Origin: an uncultured Saprospiraceae bacterium
GTDB taxonomy: Bacteria; Bacteroidota; Bacteroidia; Chitinophagales; Saprospiraceae
NCBI GenBank assembly: GCA_937959275.1
Contig: CALGLU010000058.1
Span: forward strand, 62,001-126,000
Direction: 5' to 3'
DNA length: 64,000 bases
Position numbers and translations under genes: made by a program. Positions 55,293 to 63,799 of this stretch are shown piece after piece (positions within the stretch are counted from its first letter, which is position 1; every line of letters begins with the position of its first letter). Under the pieces are notes generated by a model. That model had not been told where the DNA came from. It did not search any database and worked only from the letters and a program-made list of their open reading frames with translations.

Positions 55293-55313
55293 GATCTTAA
55301 ACCACCACGTTTA
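55290..55313 (-). other. In-frame TAA splitting the propeller-kinase gene
   Basis: Reading IRPAFW-TAA-TWWFKI-LTFIAL. Intact relatives usually read PPFWKTWWF at this point, so a Lys codon AAA changed to TAA (one base) would explain it. TTG at 55292-55290 is the first possible re-start. Confidence 0.85.
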
Positions 55314-57782
55314 CCAGAAAGCAGGTCTGATAGTAATTAAAAAGGAATCTCCTTTTTCAATCCACTGCCCATCGTTATTAGATGTTCTGATTTTAAACGT
55401 GTATTCGCCAGGATCCAAATTCGTATAGACAATGGGAGTTGTTTGATTCGTGTAAGTCCATTCTTCGGTAAATCCCTCTAATTGATAACTAAAATTATTA
55501 TGGTGTGGTTTATTATGATTGGTCGAGCTAAAACTAATTGAGATATAGTATGTATCATACGCAAAAGTGATATCATCCTTATAGCTTACATTAAATACCT
55601 TATCCTCCTCTTGATTCATTTCAAGGATCTCAGTGATATGCACATCTGGATTGGAGTTATTCTCAACAAATTCTGTCGGATTGAATTTTGTGAAACCAGT
55701 TCTGCCTCCAAAAAAAATCTCTCCTTTATCTGAGTAACTTTTTGATCGTCTTAAAAAGCCATTGTTGCCAACTCCATCTTCATTTTCAAATTCGACAAAC
55801 GAGTCCGTTTTGGGGTAATAGGCGACAATACCATCAGACGTACTTGCCCAAACATTTCCATTATCTGTGATTTGAATAGACCGAATGGTATACTTTGTTC
55901 TATTCTTTGTGATATTTGTAAATTGATTTGTTTCAATGTTTAAGGAAAAAAAACCGCTCTCCGAACCAATGTATAATTCGCCATCCAGTTCTTCTATATC
56001 TATGATTGTATTAAACGGCAAACTTTCATTAGGACTTAAGTCGTCGTACAGGTATTGTTTGAATTGATACTCCTCACCTGTATCATCAACCAATTTATTG
56101 AGCCCATTAAACGTCCCAATCCAAAGATTACCTTGGCCATCTTCAAAAATATCTGACACTGCATTGTCGCTTAAGCTCGTACTAAGTAAAATGTCATTAT
56201 ACATTGACTTAGCAGATTTATCAGAAAGTGAGTAAACAAACAAGCCGTCAGTCGTACCTAACCAAATGCGGTTTTTAGAATCTTTGATGACCGACTTTAT
56301 AGCATTTTTTGACAATGTTTCTATTAACCAATTAGGAATCGTAAGGTTTCTCACTTTAAGATCTTTATTTGACATCACACTAATCCCAGATCGTCTGATG
56401 ATGTAGACTTCATCGTTGGCGTCATCCTTAAACAATGAGGTAGCGTCCTTAATACTGGGATACTGAGTACTTTCTACAGTTTGGTCTTTAAAATCATTAT
56501 AAAAAACAATATCTCCAGGATTTAGATTCAGCATTAGAATGCTGTCATTGACTTGAATCATTTCCTCATTTTCTAATGTGGGATAATCTCTGTAGGTTAT
56601 AAATTTAGAAGTAAACTGATTCGTTAGTCTGTTGTATACATTTAGTCCGACTTCAGTGCCGATCCAAATTAAACCTTGATGATCTTCGTAAATTGATTTT
56701 ATAAAATTATTACTTAAGGATCGCTGGTTTGATGGTGAATAATAGTTTTGTTCTATTTGTAAAGATGGTTTGTCATAAGTAATTGAATTGTATTGTGCGC
56801 TATCAGGAAGGTTCTCTTTAAGAACATGACTTAGTCCGTGGACTGTACCAATCCATAAATCACCCAATTGATCTTGCAAAACTTCTACAACAAAATCATT
56901 TGTCAAGGTCCCCGGAATCGAATAACTATTTGTAAAATAGTGAAAATGCGGTTTCCAGGCCTGTTGATCAAGTGAAATATTTGCTTCTTCAGGTAATTGC
57001 ATCAAAACGAGACCATCCATATGTGATGCGATCCAATATCGATTTTGCCGATCATTAAAGACAGACCACATACTATGCTTACTTTCTTCATCACTAGGCA
57101 GTATCACTTTAAATTTGCTATTCCCAACATTACTGAGATCAGGCAACATTAAATGAAGCCCCCCCGCCCATGTTGTAATCCAGATCCAACCTTTGTTATC
57201 TTCTGATACACTTAGAACAGATTTAGTATTGAGTGATTGGTCATCTTCTGGATCAGGAAGAAAACTGATGAAAGAATCCAGTGAATCGACGTAGACATTA
57301 AGGCCATTCTCTGTACCAATCCAAATCCGTTCTTGGGAATCAAGCATTAAACTGAGTATATCGTTATTACTTATACTCGTCGGATCATTCTGGTCATTTT
57401 TATAGGTCGTCCAAGTATCGCTCACTTGATTATACTTCGTTAGACCACCGAGTTTAGTGCCTATCCAAAGATTTCCTTTGTCATCAGGCAATAACTTTGT
57501 AATTGTATTCGATAGTAATCCAGATGGATATTCCTCATTATGCGCTTTAAATATTTTTACTCTGTCAGGTGAATCATAGCGACAAAGACCTTCATTCGTA
57601 CCAATCCAAACTAAATCTTGCTGATCTCTAACAATCGAATTTATACTATAATTAGGAAAATCACGAGGCATGTCAACACGAGCAAACTGTTGACCAAAGT
57701 CATTCTGTGCATTACTGGAGAAACTTAACAAACAAAGCCCCACGAATACAAAACAATTCCTATGAAAAGATTCTAAATTCAA
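55311..57782 (-). CDS. Two-component regulator propeller and Y_Y_Y sensor domain
   Basis: 823 aa. The signal peptide (CFVFVGLCLLSFSSNA/Q) is followed by about 14 propeller blades with repeats of the form (G/L)(L/N)(I/L)WIGTxxGL (e.g. GLIWIGTEVGLNVY; GNLWIGTFNGLNKL), and a Y_Y_Y domain at about 735-815 (FSYQLEGFTEEWTYTNQ...PGEYTFKIRTSNNDGQW). This periplasmic sensor half normally continues through a TM helix into a kinase, as in Bacteroidota one-protein two-component systems that sense polysaccharide breakdown products. Here it stops at TAA just before the TM helix, so it would be a free periplasmic protein unless the stop is bypassed. Confidence 0.88.
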   Translation of the reverse strand: MNLESFHRNCFVFVGLCLLSFSSNAQNDFGQQFARVDMPRDFPNYSINSIVRDQQDLVWIGTNEGLCRYDSPDRVKIFKAHNEEYPSGLLSNTITKLLPDDKGNLWIGTKLGGLTKYNQVSDTWTTYKNDQNDPTSISNNDILSLMLDSQERIWIGTENGLNVYVDSLDSFISFLPDPEDDQSLNTKSVLSVSEDNKGWIWITTWAGGLHLMLPDLSNVGNSKFKVILPSDEESKHSMWSVFNDRQNRYWIASHMDGLVLMQLPEEANISLDQQAWKPHFHYFTNSYSIPGTLTNDFVVEVLQDQLGDLWIGTVHGLSHVLKENLPDSAQYNSITYDKPSLQIEQNYYSPSNQRSLSNNFIKSIYEDHQGLIWIGTEVGLNVYNRLTNQFTSKFITYRDYPTLENEEMIQVNDSILMLNLNPGDIVFYNDFKDQTVESTQYPSIKDATSLFKDDANDEVYIIRRSGISVMSNKDLKVRNLTIPNWLIETLSKNAIKSVIKDSKNRIWLGTTDGLFVYSLSDKSAKSMYNDILLSTSLSDNAVSDIFEDGQGNLWIGTFNGLNKLVDDTGEEYQFKQYLYDDLSPNESLPFNTIIDIEELDGELYIGSESGFFSLNIETNQFTNITKNRTKYTIRSIQITDNGNVWASTSDGIVAYYPKTDSFVEFENEDGVGNNGFLRRSKSYSDKGEIFFGGRTGFTKFNPTEFVENNSNPDVHITEILEMNQEEDKVFNVSYKDDITFAYDTYYISISFSSTNHNKPHHNNFSYQLEGFTEEWTYTNQTTPIVYTNLDPGEYTFKIRTSNNDGQWIEKGDSFLITIRPAFW

Positions 57783-58109
57783 AATTACACTTAGGACGTT
57801 AAAATGGTGATTTTTTATACAATCTCGATACTACAAAATTAGTGCAATGGGTAACAATACATAGACAAACTAATAAAATGGTAAAATCTTTAACAAAAGA
57901 TAGCAATTATCACTTGATTTTAGCGTATTAAATCAAAAATACATTCCAAAAACACCTCATCAAAAATGCCCTTTATCCTGATCTCTTTTGATTCTTTTTA
58001 TCATAAAACAGGCGCCATGAACCTCTAATCAACTATCAAAATTACAACTCTTGTGATTGATTTTCTGTCCCTATTTCAATCCTAATTGATATATTATTAA
58101 CTTGGTATA
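57783..58109. other. Divergent intergenic region, 327 bases
   Basis: It lies between the propeller sensor (minus) and the DASS transporter (plus). It holds a possible promoter for the sensor at 57834-57841. Nothing was recognised for the transporter. Confidence 0.5.
57834..57841 (-). promoter_or_regulatory. Possible -7 element TAATTTTG for the sensor gene
   Basis: The minus strand reads TAATTTTG, matching TAnnTTTG, 52 bases before the ATG; TTG-type sequence lies 24 bases further upstream (57866-57868). The fit is acceptable but slightly long. Confidence 0.4.
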
Positions 58110-59567
58110 ATGTCTAAACTTATCCCAGGAATATTAGGTCCCGTTTTGTTTACAGTGATCTTATTATTCTTCCATCCCGAAGGCTTATCCAAGGAGGCGA
58201 ATGCTGTTCTTGCGTCAACAGTCTGGATTGCTATTTGGTGGATTTTTGAGGTGACAGATATTAGCGTAACAGCCTTGTTACCGATTATATTATTTCCACT
58301 CACAGGAGCATTAGATCTAAAAACGACGACTGCTAGTTATGGACACAAGTATATATTCTTGTACATGGGTGGCTTCATTTTAGCCTTGACTATTGAGAAA
58401 TGGAACTTACATAAGCGGATAGCTTTAAACATCATTCAAGCATTAGGGGCAGGTATATCCAAAATCATTTTGGGATTTATGTTAGCAACAGCCTTTATGT
58501 CTATGTGGATTTCAAATACGGCAACAGCTGTGATGATGTTGCCAATCGGATTAGCTATCATCAAACAATTGAAGGACCATCCTGATACACCTGAAGATGA
58601 AAATGCATTATTTGGGAAAGCTCTCATGCTTGCTATTGCTTATAGTGCATCGATTGGTGGTATGGCTACACTGATCGGTACACCTCCTAATCTCGTCTTG
58701 GCTGGTGTCGTTCAAGAGATTTATGGTATTGAGATTAGTTTTGCACAATGGTTTAAGTTTGGACTTCCGATTTCAATGCTACTCTTATTTATTTGCTGGC
58801 TCTACCTGACAAAATTTGCATTTAAGTTTAAAATGGACGAATTCCCTGGAGGCAAAGCAGAAATAAAACGACTAATCAAAGAGCTTGGTGACTGGAGTTA
58901 TGAAGAGCGGATCGTGCTTATCATTTTCACTTGTACAGCTATGCTCTGGATATCTAGAAATTACTTGCAAAACTTCCTACCACAATTAGATGATACGATC
59001 ATAGCAATGGCCGCGGGGATGCTTATCTTTTTAATGCCGTCTTCAAAATCAGGTGAACCACTCTTGACATGGAAAGAAGCTGTAAAGATGCCTTGGGGAA
59101 TTATGATTCTATTTGGTGGAGGTATGGCTCTGGCGGCAGGATTTCAAGGGAGCGGTTTGGCAAATTGGATTGGTGGGCAGTTTACATTACTTAAAGGCTT
59201 GCCAGTTATTATTCTAATACTAGCACTCATAGCAGCTGTCAACCTATTGACTGAGATCACTTCTAATTTGGCAACAACAGCGATGCTCTTACCTATACTT
59301 GCGCCGATGGCATTGACCATTGATATTCATCCATATATCTTATTGGTTTCTGCGACTGTTGCTGCTTCGTGCGCCTTTATGCTGCCAGTAGCGACTCCGC
59401 CAAATGCGGTGGTTTTTGGTTCAGGTTATTTGAAAATTCCAGATATGGTCAAAACGGGGATTTGGATGAATATTTTTTCGATTATCATATTGACCTTGAT
59501 CGTATACTTTGTACTGGCCAATTTGTGGGGATTTGATCCTCATTCATTTCCTGAATCTCTCAAATAA
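58110..59567 (+). CDS. DASS (SLC13) family anion/sodium symporter
   Basis: 485 aa with about 11-12 hydrophobic helices. MWISNTATAVMMLPIG and the C-terminal LPVATPPNAVVFGSGYLKIPDM are the paired SNT-type and signature motifs of the divalent anion:Na+ symporter family; ITSNLATTAMLLPIL is the second Ser-Asn-Thr repeat. The family imports succinate, malate, fumarate, citrate or sulfate with Na+; the substrate cannot be fixed from the sequence. It is a single gene with no linked catabolic genes. Confidence 0.92.
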   Translation: MSKLIPGILGPVLFTVILLFFHPEGLSKEANAVLASTVWIAIWWIFEVTDISVTALLPIILFPLTGALDLKTTTASYGHKYIFLYMGGFILALTIEKWNLHKRIALNIIQALGAGISKIILGFMLATAFMSMWISNTATAVMMLPIGLAIIKQLKDHPDTPEDENALFGKALMLAIAYSASIGGMATLIGTPPNLVLAGVVQEIYGIEISFAQWFKFGLPISMLLLFICWLYLTKFAFKFKMDEFPGGKAEIKRLIKELGDWSYEERIVLIIFTCTAMLWISRNYLQNFLPQLDDTIIAMAAGMLIFLMPSSKSGEPLLTWKEAVKMPWGIMILFGGGMALAAGFQGSGLANWIGGQFTLLKGLPVIILILALIAAVNLLTEITSNLATTAMLLPILAPMALTIDIHPYILLVSATVAASCAFMLPVATPPNAVVFGSGYLKIPDMVKTGIWMNIFSIIILTLIVYFVLANLWGFDPHSFPESLK

Positions 59568-59603
59568 CATATCAATTAACTTTAAAGCCTCAGTATTGTC
59601 AGC

Positions 59604-62069
59604 TTAACGCAAAGCAGAAACCCGCTCACCAGTCTCAGACATCCAATAGGGTATCCAAGCTAACATCACGCGCTCTACCTTTACATCTGCTCGTCGAGGC
59701 TTAACCTCTTTTTCTGTAATGTCTTTAGAAATATCATCCCATTTCAAAGTAATCTCCTCCATCTTCTCTTTCAAATCAAGTTCCAGCTCATCAAAATCTT
59801 GATACAGTTCTTCTAAGTCTTCTCGACTTTCTTCTACTTTTTTATTTGCCTTTTGCCTCATGCGCCGTTTTGTTAATGTCGAACTGGCCGATCTTGATCT
59901 GCGTCTGACAAATACAGAAAAGATGGTCTCAGCCATACCCACTATTTCTTCAGTTCGTCTTCCTTTGACTTCTGATTGGGCCTCATCCAAGTCTTGTTTT
60001 TCTTTACGAATGCGATCATTAAGTTTTTCAAATTTATCCTCGTATTTATCTTGAAGTTGATCCACATCTTCATCTCGCTCCTCCCTGATGAGTTGCAAAA
60101 CGCGCATTTTGAAAGCTTCAGCTGATTCTGTTGATTCTTGGGAGATTTCTAATTTCTCATGTTCGAGTATTGTGTGGCTTTGTGAATTGTATAGCCAATC
60201 AGCAAATTCCTTCTCAATCTTACTCAATTCCTTTTGAGAATTGGCGGATTCGGGAATCGGTAAATAGCGTACCTGTACATTATCAGGATGATCGGGTTCG
60301 TCCAACAATGAATTCTCCCAACCACCAATTGGCAAAGCCCCGTCCCAGTCAGTCCTACCAAATTCATCTGGAGAATCTGCTAACAAAGATTTAGAGACGA
60401 CCTCATCTACTCCTCTTTTTTGGTCGTAAAACCTCACTTTACTGACGGCGATAATATTGGGTTCGTAGGCTAGATTGATAACTGATGTCACATTTAGCTC
60501 GCGCGATGCCTCACTAGAAGATTTCCAAACAGCAAAATACTTTTGAGTTATTGAGGGACCCAGCGAAGGTCTGACGGACTCTGTCGCCATGGCTTGTGTC
60601 TTTGGTTTGGCGGATTCTCGATGCGAAAGGTGTTGAGATGTTGACACAATATTCGCTTTTTTGTCCTTCATTAATTGTTTTACCTGTGGCCGTGTTAATG
60701 GTCCACGCAGGTATGACATAGCCCATCTGGTGTGGTATACGATTGGACTGTCTTCATGAACATTGTGCATCAAAAATACGCGTGATCCAAGAGAGGGAAT
60801 TATTTTATCAAAATCCATTGCTTTCCCACCTGCCTCTGCGATTGCCCCTTCTAGGCCATCCAATACGCGTGCTTTGTCCCGTTCAGTCTGCATTTTACCG
60901 ATAAACCATGTACCGGCGTTGGCTAAGCCTTTGTAATCAATATCAACAGGGTTTTGGGTAACCAGCACTGCACCGACCCCATAGGCTCTTCCTTGTTTTA
61001 GGATTGTTAGCAAAGGCTTTTTGGATGGTGGATTGGCAGTTGGTGGAAAGTAACCAAAGATCTCATCAAAGTAAATCAAACTCCTTAAACTAGTCGTACC
61101 AGATTGCTTACGCATCCATGTGATGAGGGTATTGAGTAAGAGTGTTACAAAGAACATTCTCTCTGATTCGGACAAATGAGCGATATAAATAATGCTGTGT
61201 CTAGGTTTGCCATCTGATGAGAAATAGAGCTTATCAATATCCATATCTTCTCCTTGCAACCAATATTGAAATTGTGGCGAGGCGATTAGACTATTAAAGT
61301 CCATTGCAAGATTGAATCTATCTTTTTCTGGAAAAAAAGTATCCATATCGAAGACTCCCAATTTCTGCATCGGTGGTTTTTGGATCCCTAATATCAATTT
61401 GGCTAGATCAAGGTCCTCGTTGTTTCTCCAATAATGTTCGAATAAATTGGATAATAAGATCCCATCTCTACTTCTTACCGGGTCTTCTTTGCTCCCAATC
61501 ATACCTAGCAATGCAGCAACAGTTCCTTGAATCCGCTCACGCAACATTTCAGAATCTGAGTCAAAGTCAATACCGGGTGCCGCAAATGACCCCATGATGT
61601 TGATAGGCATACCTGAATCTGATCCAGGCGTAAAAATTGTATAATCTACAGACTCTTTTAGCAACTTTACTCGATCGCGATTTTGACCCCAATCTGCTAA
61701 TCCATTTGTCCAGAGTTCTGACATAGATTGAGCATATTCATCGACAGTTTTACCTTTGCGACTAGCGTCGTCTGGGTTGATCCAGGGTTTAAATTCATCT
61801 GCTGACAACCCCTCAAACTGTAACATCAAGTTGGTCATATCACCTTTAGGATCAATGATGATTGCTGGCACCTGATCAATTGCTGCCTCTTCTAGCAGGC
61901 CAATACACAAACCAGTTTTCCCACTACCCGTCATCCCTACGCACACGGCATGTGTTGTTAAATCACGAGAATCATAATTGACTGCTTCAGCTGTAATGGC
62001 ACGATTGTCTAAGTCATATCGAGCGCCTAAATAGAATGAACCCAGCTTTTCTGGTGGTAGAGTGATCAT
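59604..62069 (-). CDS. HerA-like ATPase with C-terminal coiled coil
   Basis: 821 aa from the ATG giving MITLPPEKLGSFYLGARYD; the longer open frame adds an unconserved leader. GMTGSGKTGLCIGLLEE is Walker A, AIIIDPKGDMTNLML the following strand, and SLIYFDEIFGYFPP Walker B. VLVTQNPVDIDYKGLANAGTWFIGKMQTERD is the FtsK/HerA-type sensor and Arg region. Residues about 640-790 are a charged coiled coil (EERDEDVDQLQDKYEDKFEKL). It belongs to the FtsK-HerA superfamily (DUF87/DUF853-like) of DNA or protein pumps. No NurA or other nuclease partner is adjacent. Its role is unknown. Confidence 0.85.
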   Translation of the reverse strand: MITLPPEKLGSFYLGARYDLDNRAITAEAVNYDSRDLTTHAVCVGMTGSGKTGLCIGLLEEAAIDQVPAIIIDPKGDMTNLMLQFEGLSADEFKPWINPDDASRKGKTVDEYAQSMSELWTNGLADWGQNRDRVKLLKESVDYTIFTPGSDSGMPINIMGSFAAPGIDFDSDSEMLRERIQGTVAALLGMIGSKEDPVRSRDGILLSNLFEHYWRNNEDLDLAKLILGIQKPPMQKLGVFDMDTFFPEKDRFNLAMDFNSLIASPQFQYWLQGEDMDIDKLYFSSDGKPRHSIIYIAHLSESERMFFVTLLLNTLITWMRKQSGTTSLRSLIYFDEIFGYFPPTANPPSKKPLLTILKQGRAYGVGAVLVTQNPVDIDYKGLANAGTWFIGKMQTERDKARVLDGLEGAIAEAGGKAMDFDKIIPSLGSRVFLMHNVHEDSPIVYHTRWAMSYLRGPLTRPQVKQLMKDKKANIVSTSQHLSHRESAKPKTQAMATESVRPSLGPSITQKYFAVWKSSSEASRELNVTSVINLAYEPNIIAVSKVRFYDQKRGVDEVVSKSLLADSPDEFGRTDWDGALPIGGWENSLLDEPDHPDNVQVRYLPIPESANSQKELSKIEKEFADWLYNSQSHTILEHEKLEISQESTESAEAFKMRVLQLIREERDEDVDQLQDKYEDKFEKLNDRIRKEKQDLDEAQSEVKGRRTEEIVGMAETIFSVFVRRRSRSASSTLTKRRMRQKANKKVEESREDLEELYQDFDELELDLKEKMEEITLKWDDISKDITEKEVKPRRADVKVERVMLAWIPYWMSETGERVSALR

Positions 62070-62238
62070 ATTATGTATTTCTTGAATTTGTTTCGCAAAA
62101 TATGAAAATGGATGCAAATCCTATGATTAGAGCCTAATTAAGCTGCATTTATGAGATGTCATCCATTTGTAGGGGGCTGTAGGTTTATTTGTAGAATTAG
62201 AAAAATGTGGGCTAATTGAAAAAAGACAGTCTTAAGAG

Positions 62239-62307
62239 TATACAGTTTAAGGGTGCTATTAAAGCAAATAAAAACGGTCATCGGAAAAGTTCAATGACCT
62301 CTTTTTT
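62239..62307 (+). ncRNA. RNA-like element, copy A
   Basis: 69 bases: TATACAGTTTAAGGGTG, a 20-base AT-rich spacer, stem GGTCAT / ATGACC with a 12-base loop containing GGAAAAGTT, then TC and six T. The first 33 bases are identical to copy B. The orientation is opposite to both flanking genes, so it is not a terminator of either. It is either a small RNA or the 3' end of an unseen transcript. Confidence 0.6.
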
Positions 62308-62371
62308 AACCTTGAAAAGAATAAACATTGACATCATTCTGATGGAGGATATTTACTCTCTCAGATCAAAA

Positions 62372-62440
62372 TATACAGTTTAAGGGTGCTATTAAAGCAA
62401 ATAAGAAAGGCCACCGAAAAAGTTCAGTGGCCCTCTTTTT
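62372..62440 (+). ncRNA. RNA-like element, copy B
   Basis: 69 bases, beginning with the same 33 bases as copy A. The stem is GGCCAC / GTGGCC, so relative to copy A two T-A pairs have become C-G pairs (compensatory change) while the 12-base loop with GAAAAAGTT is kept. It ends in CTC and five T. Covariation at two pairs favours a selected RNA structure over chance. Confidence 0.6.
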
Positions 62441-62458
62441 ATCTTGGACTAAAAATAA

Positions 62459-62525
62459 ATACTAAGGGTGTTTTATAGATTTATAAAACAGAAAAACTTG
62501 CTGACGGTGTCAGCAAGTTTTTTTT
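62459..62525 (+). ncRNA. Probable diverged copy D of the RNA-like element, ending in a strong bidirectional terminator
   Basis: The TAAGGGTG core is followed after 21 bases by a perfect 12-14 bp stem (AAACTTGCTGAC / GTCAGCAAGTTT, GGT loop) and a run of T. Only the box core, the spacing and the overall layout match copies A and B; the loop differs. The same hairpin also serves as terminator for the minus-strand DUF4197 gene, which ends at 62527. Confidence 0.4.
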
Positions 62526-62526
62526 A

Positions 62527-63231
62527 TTAGTTACCATCTTGTTTGGCAAAAACCTTCTGCAATAAGGATGTAGTACGTTGGGAAACATCTGATCTGATTC
62601 CTTCTTCCTTTTTCTCTACTAATGAAAACAGACCTTCCATCGCTTTGCCTGTCACATGATCTCCAAGATCAGGATTCACTTTGGTGATGAATGGGATCTT
62701 ATTATATGCATTCACCGCATCAGCCCAATATTCCAAGGCATTAAACTTATTCAATGAATTGGTAATAACAGGACTAAACTCACTATACAAAGCTTGATTC
62801 GTATTTCTGTTTAAATATGTCGTAGCAGCATTTTTCTCACCCATCAAGATGTTCATTGCATCAGAAAAGCTCATTTTCTTTATCGCATCTAAGAAAATGG
62901 GACCAGCACTTTTCGCAGCGTCTTCTGCTGCTCGATTGATTTTTTCTAGAATCACATCTTCTACCTGACTGAATCCAGGGACAACTTTTAGTTTGTCAGT
63001 TACTTTCCGTGCTTCTTCAGGTAATAGAATTCTATACAACGATTTGTTATATCCATCTTCAGCAGATAAAAACCCTACAGCATCTTCAACCCCAAAATTG
63101 AGTGCTTCCTTTAATCCTCTGGCTGTTTCTTCACCAGTTAATTGAGACGTCGTGTCCAATATTTTCTGTAAGTCAGCAGGATCGCAGGATAACATAAATA
63201 CGGGCATGAGTAAAAACAATATCTTTTTCAT
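62527..63231 (-). CDS. DUF4197 lipoprotein
   Basis: 234 aa. The signal ILFLLMPVFMLSC has a lipobox at the Cys. The body matches the DUF4197 pattern: GLKEALNFGVEDAVGFLS, a repeat-like helical core, AAEDAAKSAGPIFLDAIKKMSFSDAMNIL, and AATTYLNRNTNQALYSEFSPVI. Function is unknown. It probably shares a transcript start region with folB upstream (68-base gap, same strand). Confidence 0.9.
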   Translation of the reverse strand: MKKILFLLMPVFMLSCDPADLQKILDTTSQLTGEETARGLKEALNFGVEDAVGFLSAEDGYNKSLYRILLPEEARKVTDKLKVVPGFSQVEDVILEKINRAAEDAAKSAGPIFLDAIKKMSFSDAMNILMGEKNAATTYLNRNTNQALYSEFSPVITNSLNKFNALEYWADAVNAYNKIPFITKVNPDLGDHVTGKAMEGLFSLVEKKEEGIRSDVSQRTTSLLQKVFAKQDGN

Positions 63232-63299
63232 TTCAATAATTATTTGTTAGTTATAAGACGGTCAATAGTGGGTAATGTATTGCTAAGGAATGGTTAAAA

Positions 63300-63647
63300 C
63301 TACATTTGGATAGTCACAACCGCTTTCTTGACATCACCATCAATCGGAGGGTTCAATTTCTCAATACGAACGTTGACATTTAGGATAGAGGGAAATCTTG
63401 TCTTGACATCATTTGCAATCTGGACTCCAAGCGTTTCGATTAGCTTGTACTTTTCGAGCATATGTTTCTGACAAATCTCGTATATACCTTCATAATTTAT
63501 CGTATCTGAAATATCATCTTCAAAACTTGAATAGTCTTCAATGCCGACGGATACGTCCAAGTTATAGTGATTGCCTTGTTGTCTTTCCACATCATAAAAC
63601 CCATGATAAGCGTAAAATGACATCCCTTCTAGTGCTATAACGGTCAT
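63300..63647 (-). CDS. folB: Dihydroneopterin aldolase
   Basis: 115 aa, the usual size. ALEGMSFYAYHGFYDVERQQGN is the N-terminal motif with the substrate-binding Glu and Tyr region; YEGIYEICQKHM and LIETLGVQIANDV follow, and EKLNPPIDGDVKKAVVTI is the C-terminal motif with the catalytic Lys. It converts dihydroneopterin to 6-hydroxymethyl-dihydropterin in folate synthesis. No other folate genes are in the window. Confidence 0.95.
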   Translation of the reverse strand: MTVIALEGMSFYAYHGFYDVERQQGNHYNLDVSVGIEDYSSFEDDISDTINYEGIYEICQKHMLEKYKLIETLGVQIANDVKTRFPSILNVNVRIEKLNPPIDGDVKKAVVTIQM

Positions 63648-63799
63648 AGGACTGGATATTTTGAGTGTAATATTAATTTAATATTTCTACTCTCAGCGGA
63701 TTCTGATCATGATAATTTGCGGTTAATAATTCCTTAAATCTGTGAGGTCAGCAACAAAATGCATACCTTAATCATTAGAATAGAGTCGATTATTCATTG

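Larger units (their letters stand above)
62070..62526. other. 457-base region holding a tandem group of RNA-like elements
   Basis: It lies between two minus-strand genes. From 62239 it is filled by two clear plus-strand elements and a probable third (62459-62525). No protein-coding frame was supported. Confidence 0.6.

Noticed and set aside
55311..55313. Stop codon as a recoding site (selenocysteine or pyrrolysine)
   Set aside because: The codon is TAA, which is not used for either residue, and the expected residue at this position is Lys. A point mutation or read error is simpler.
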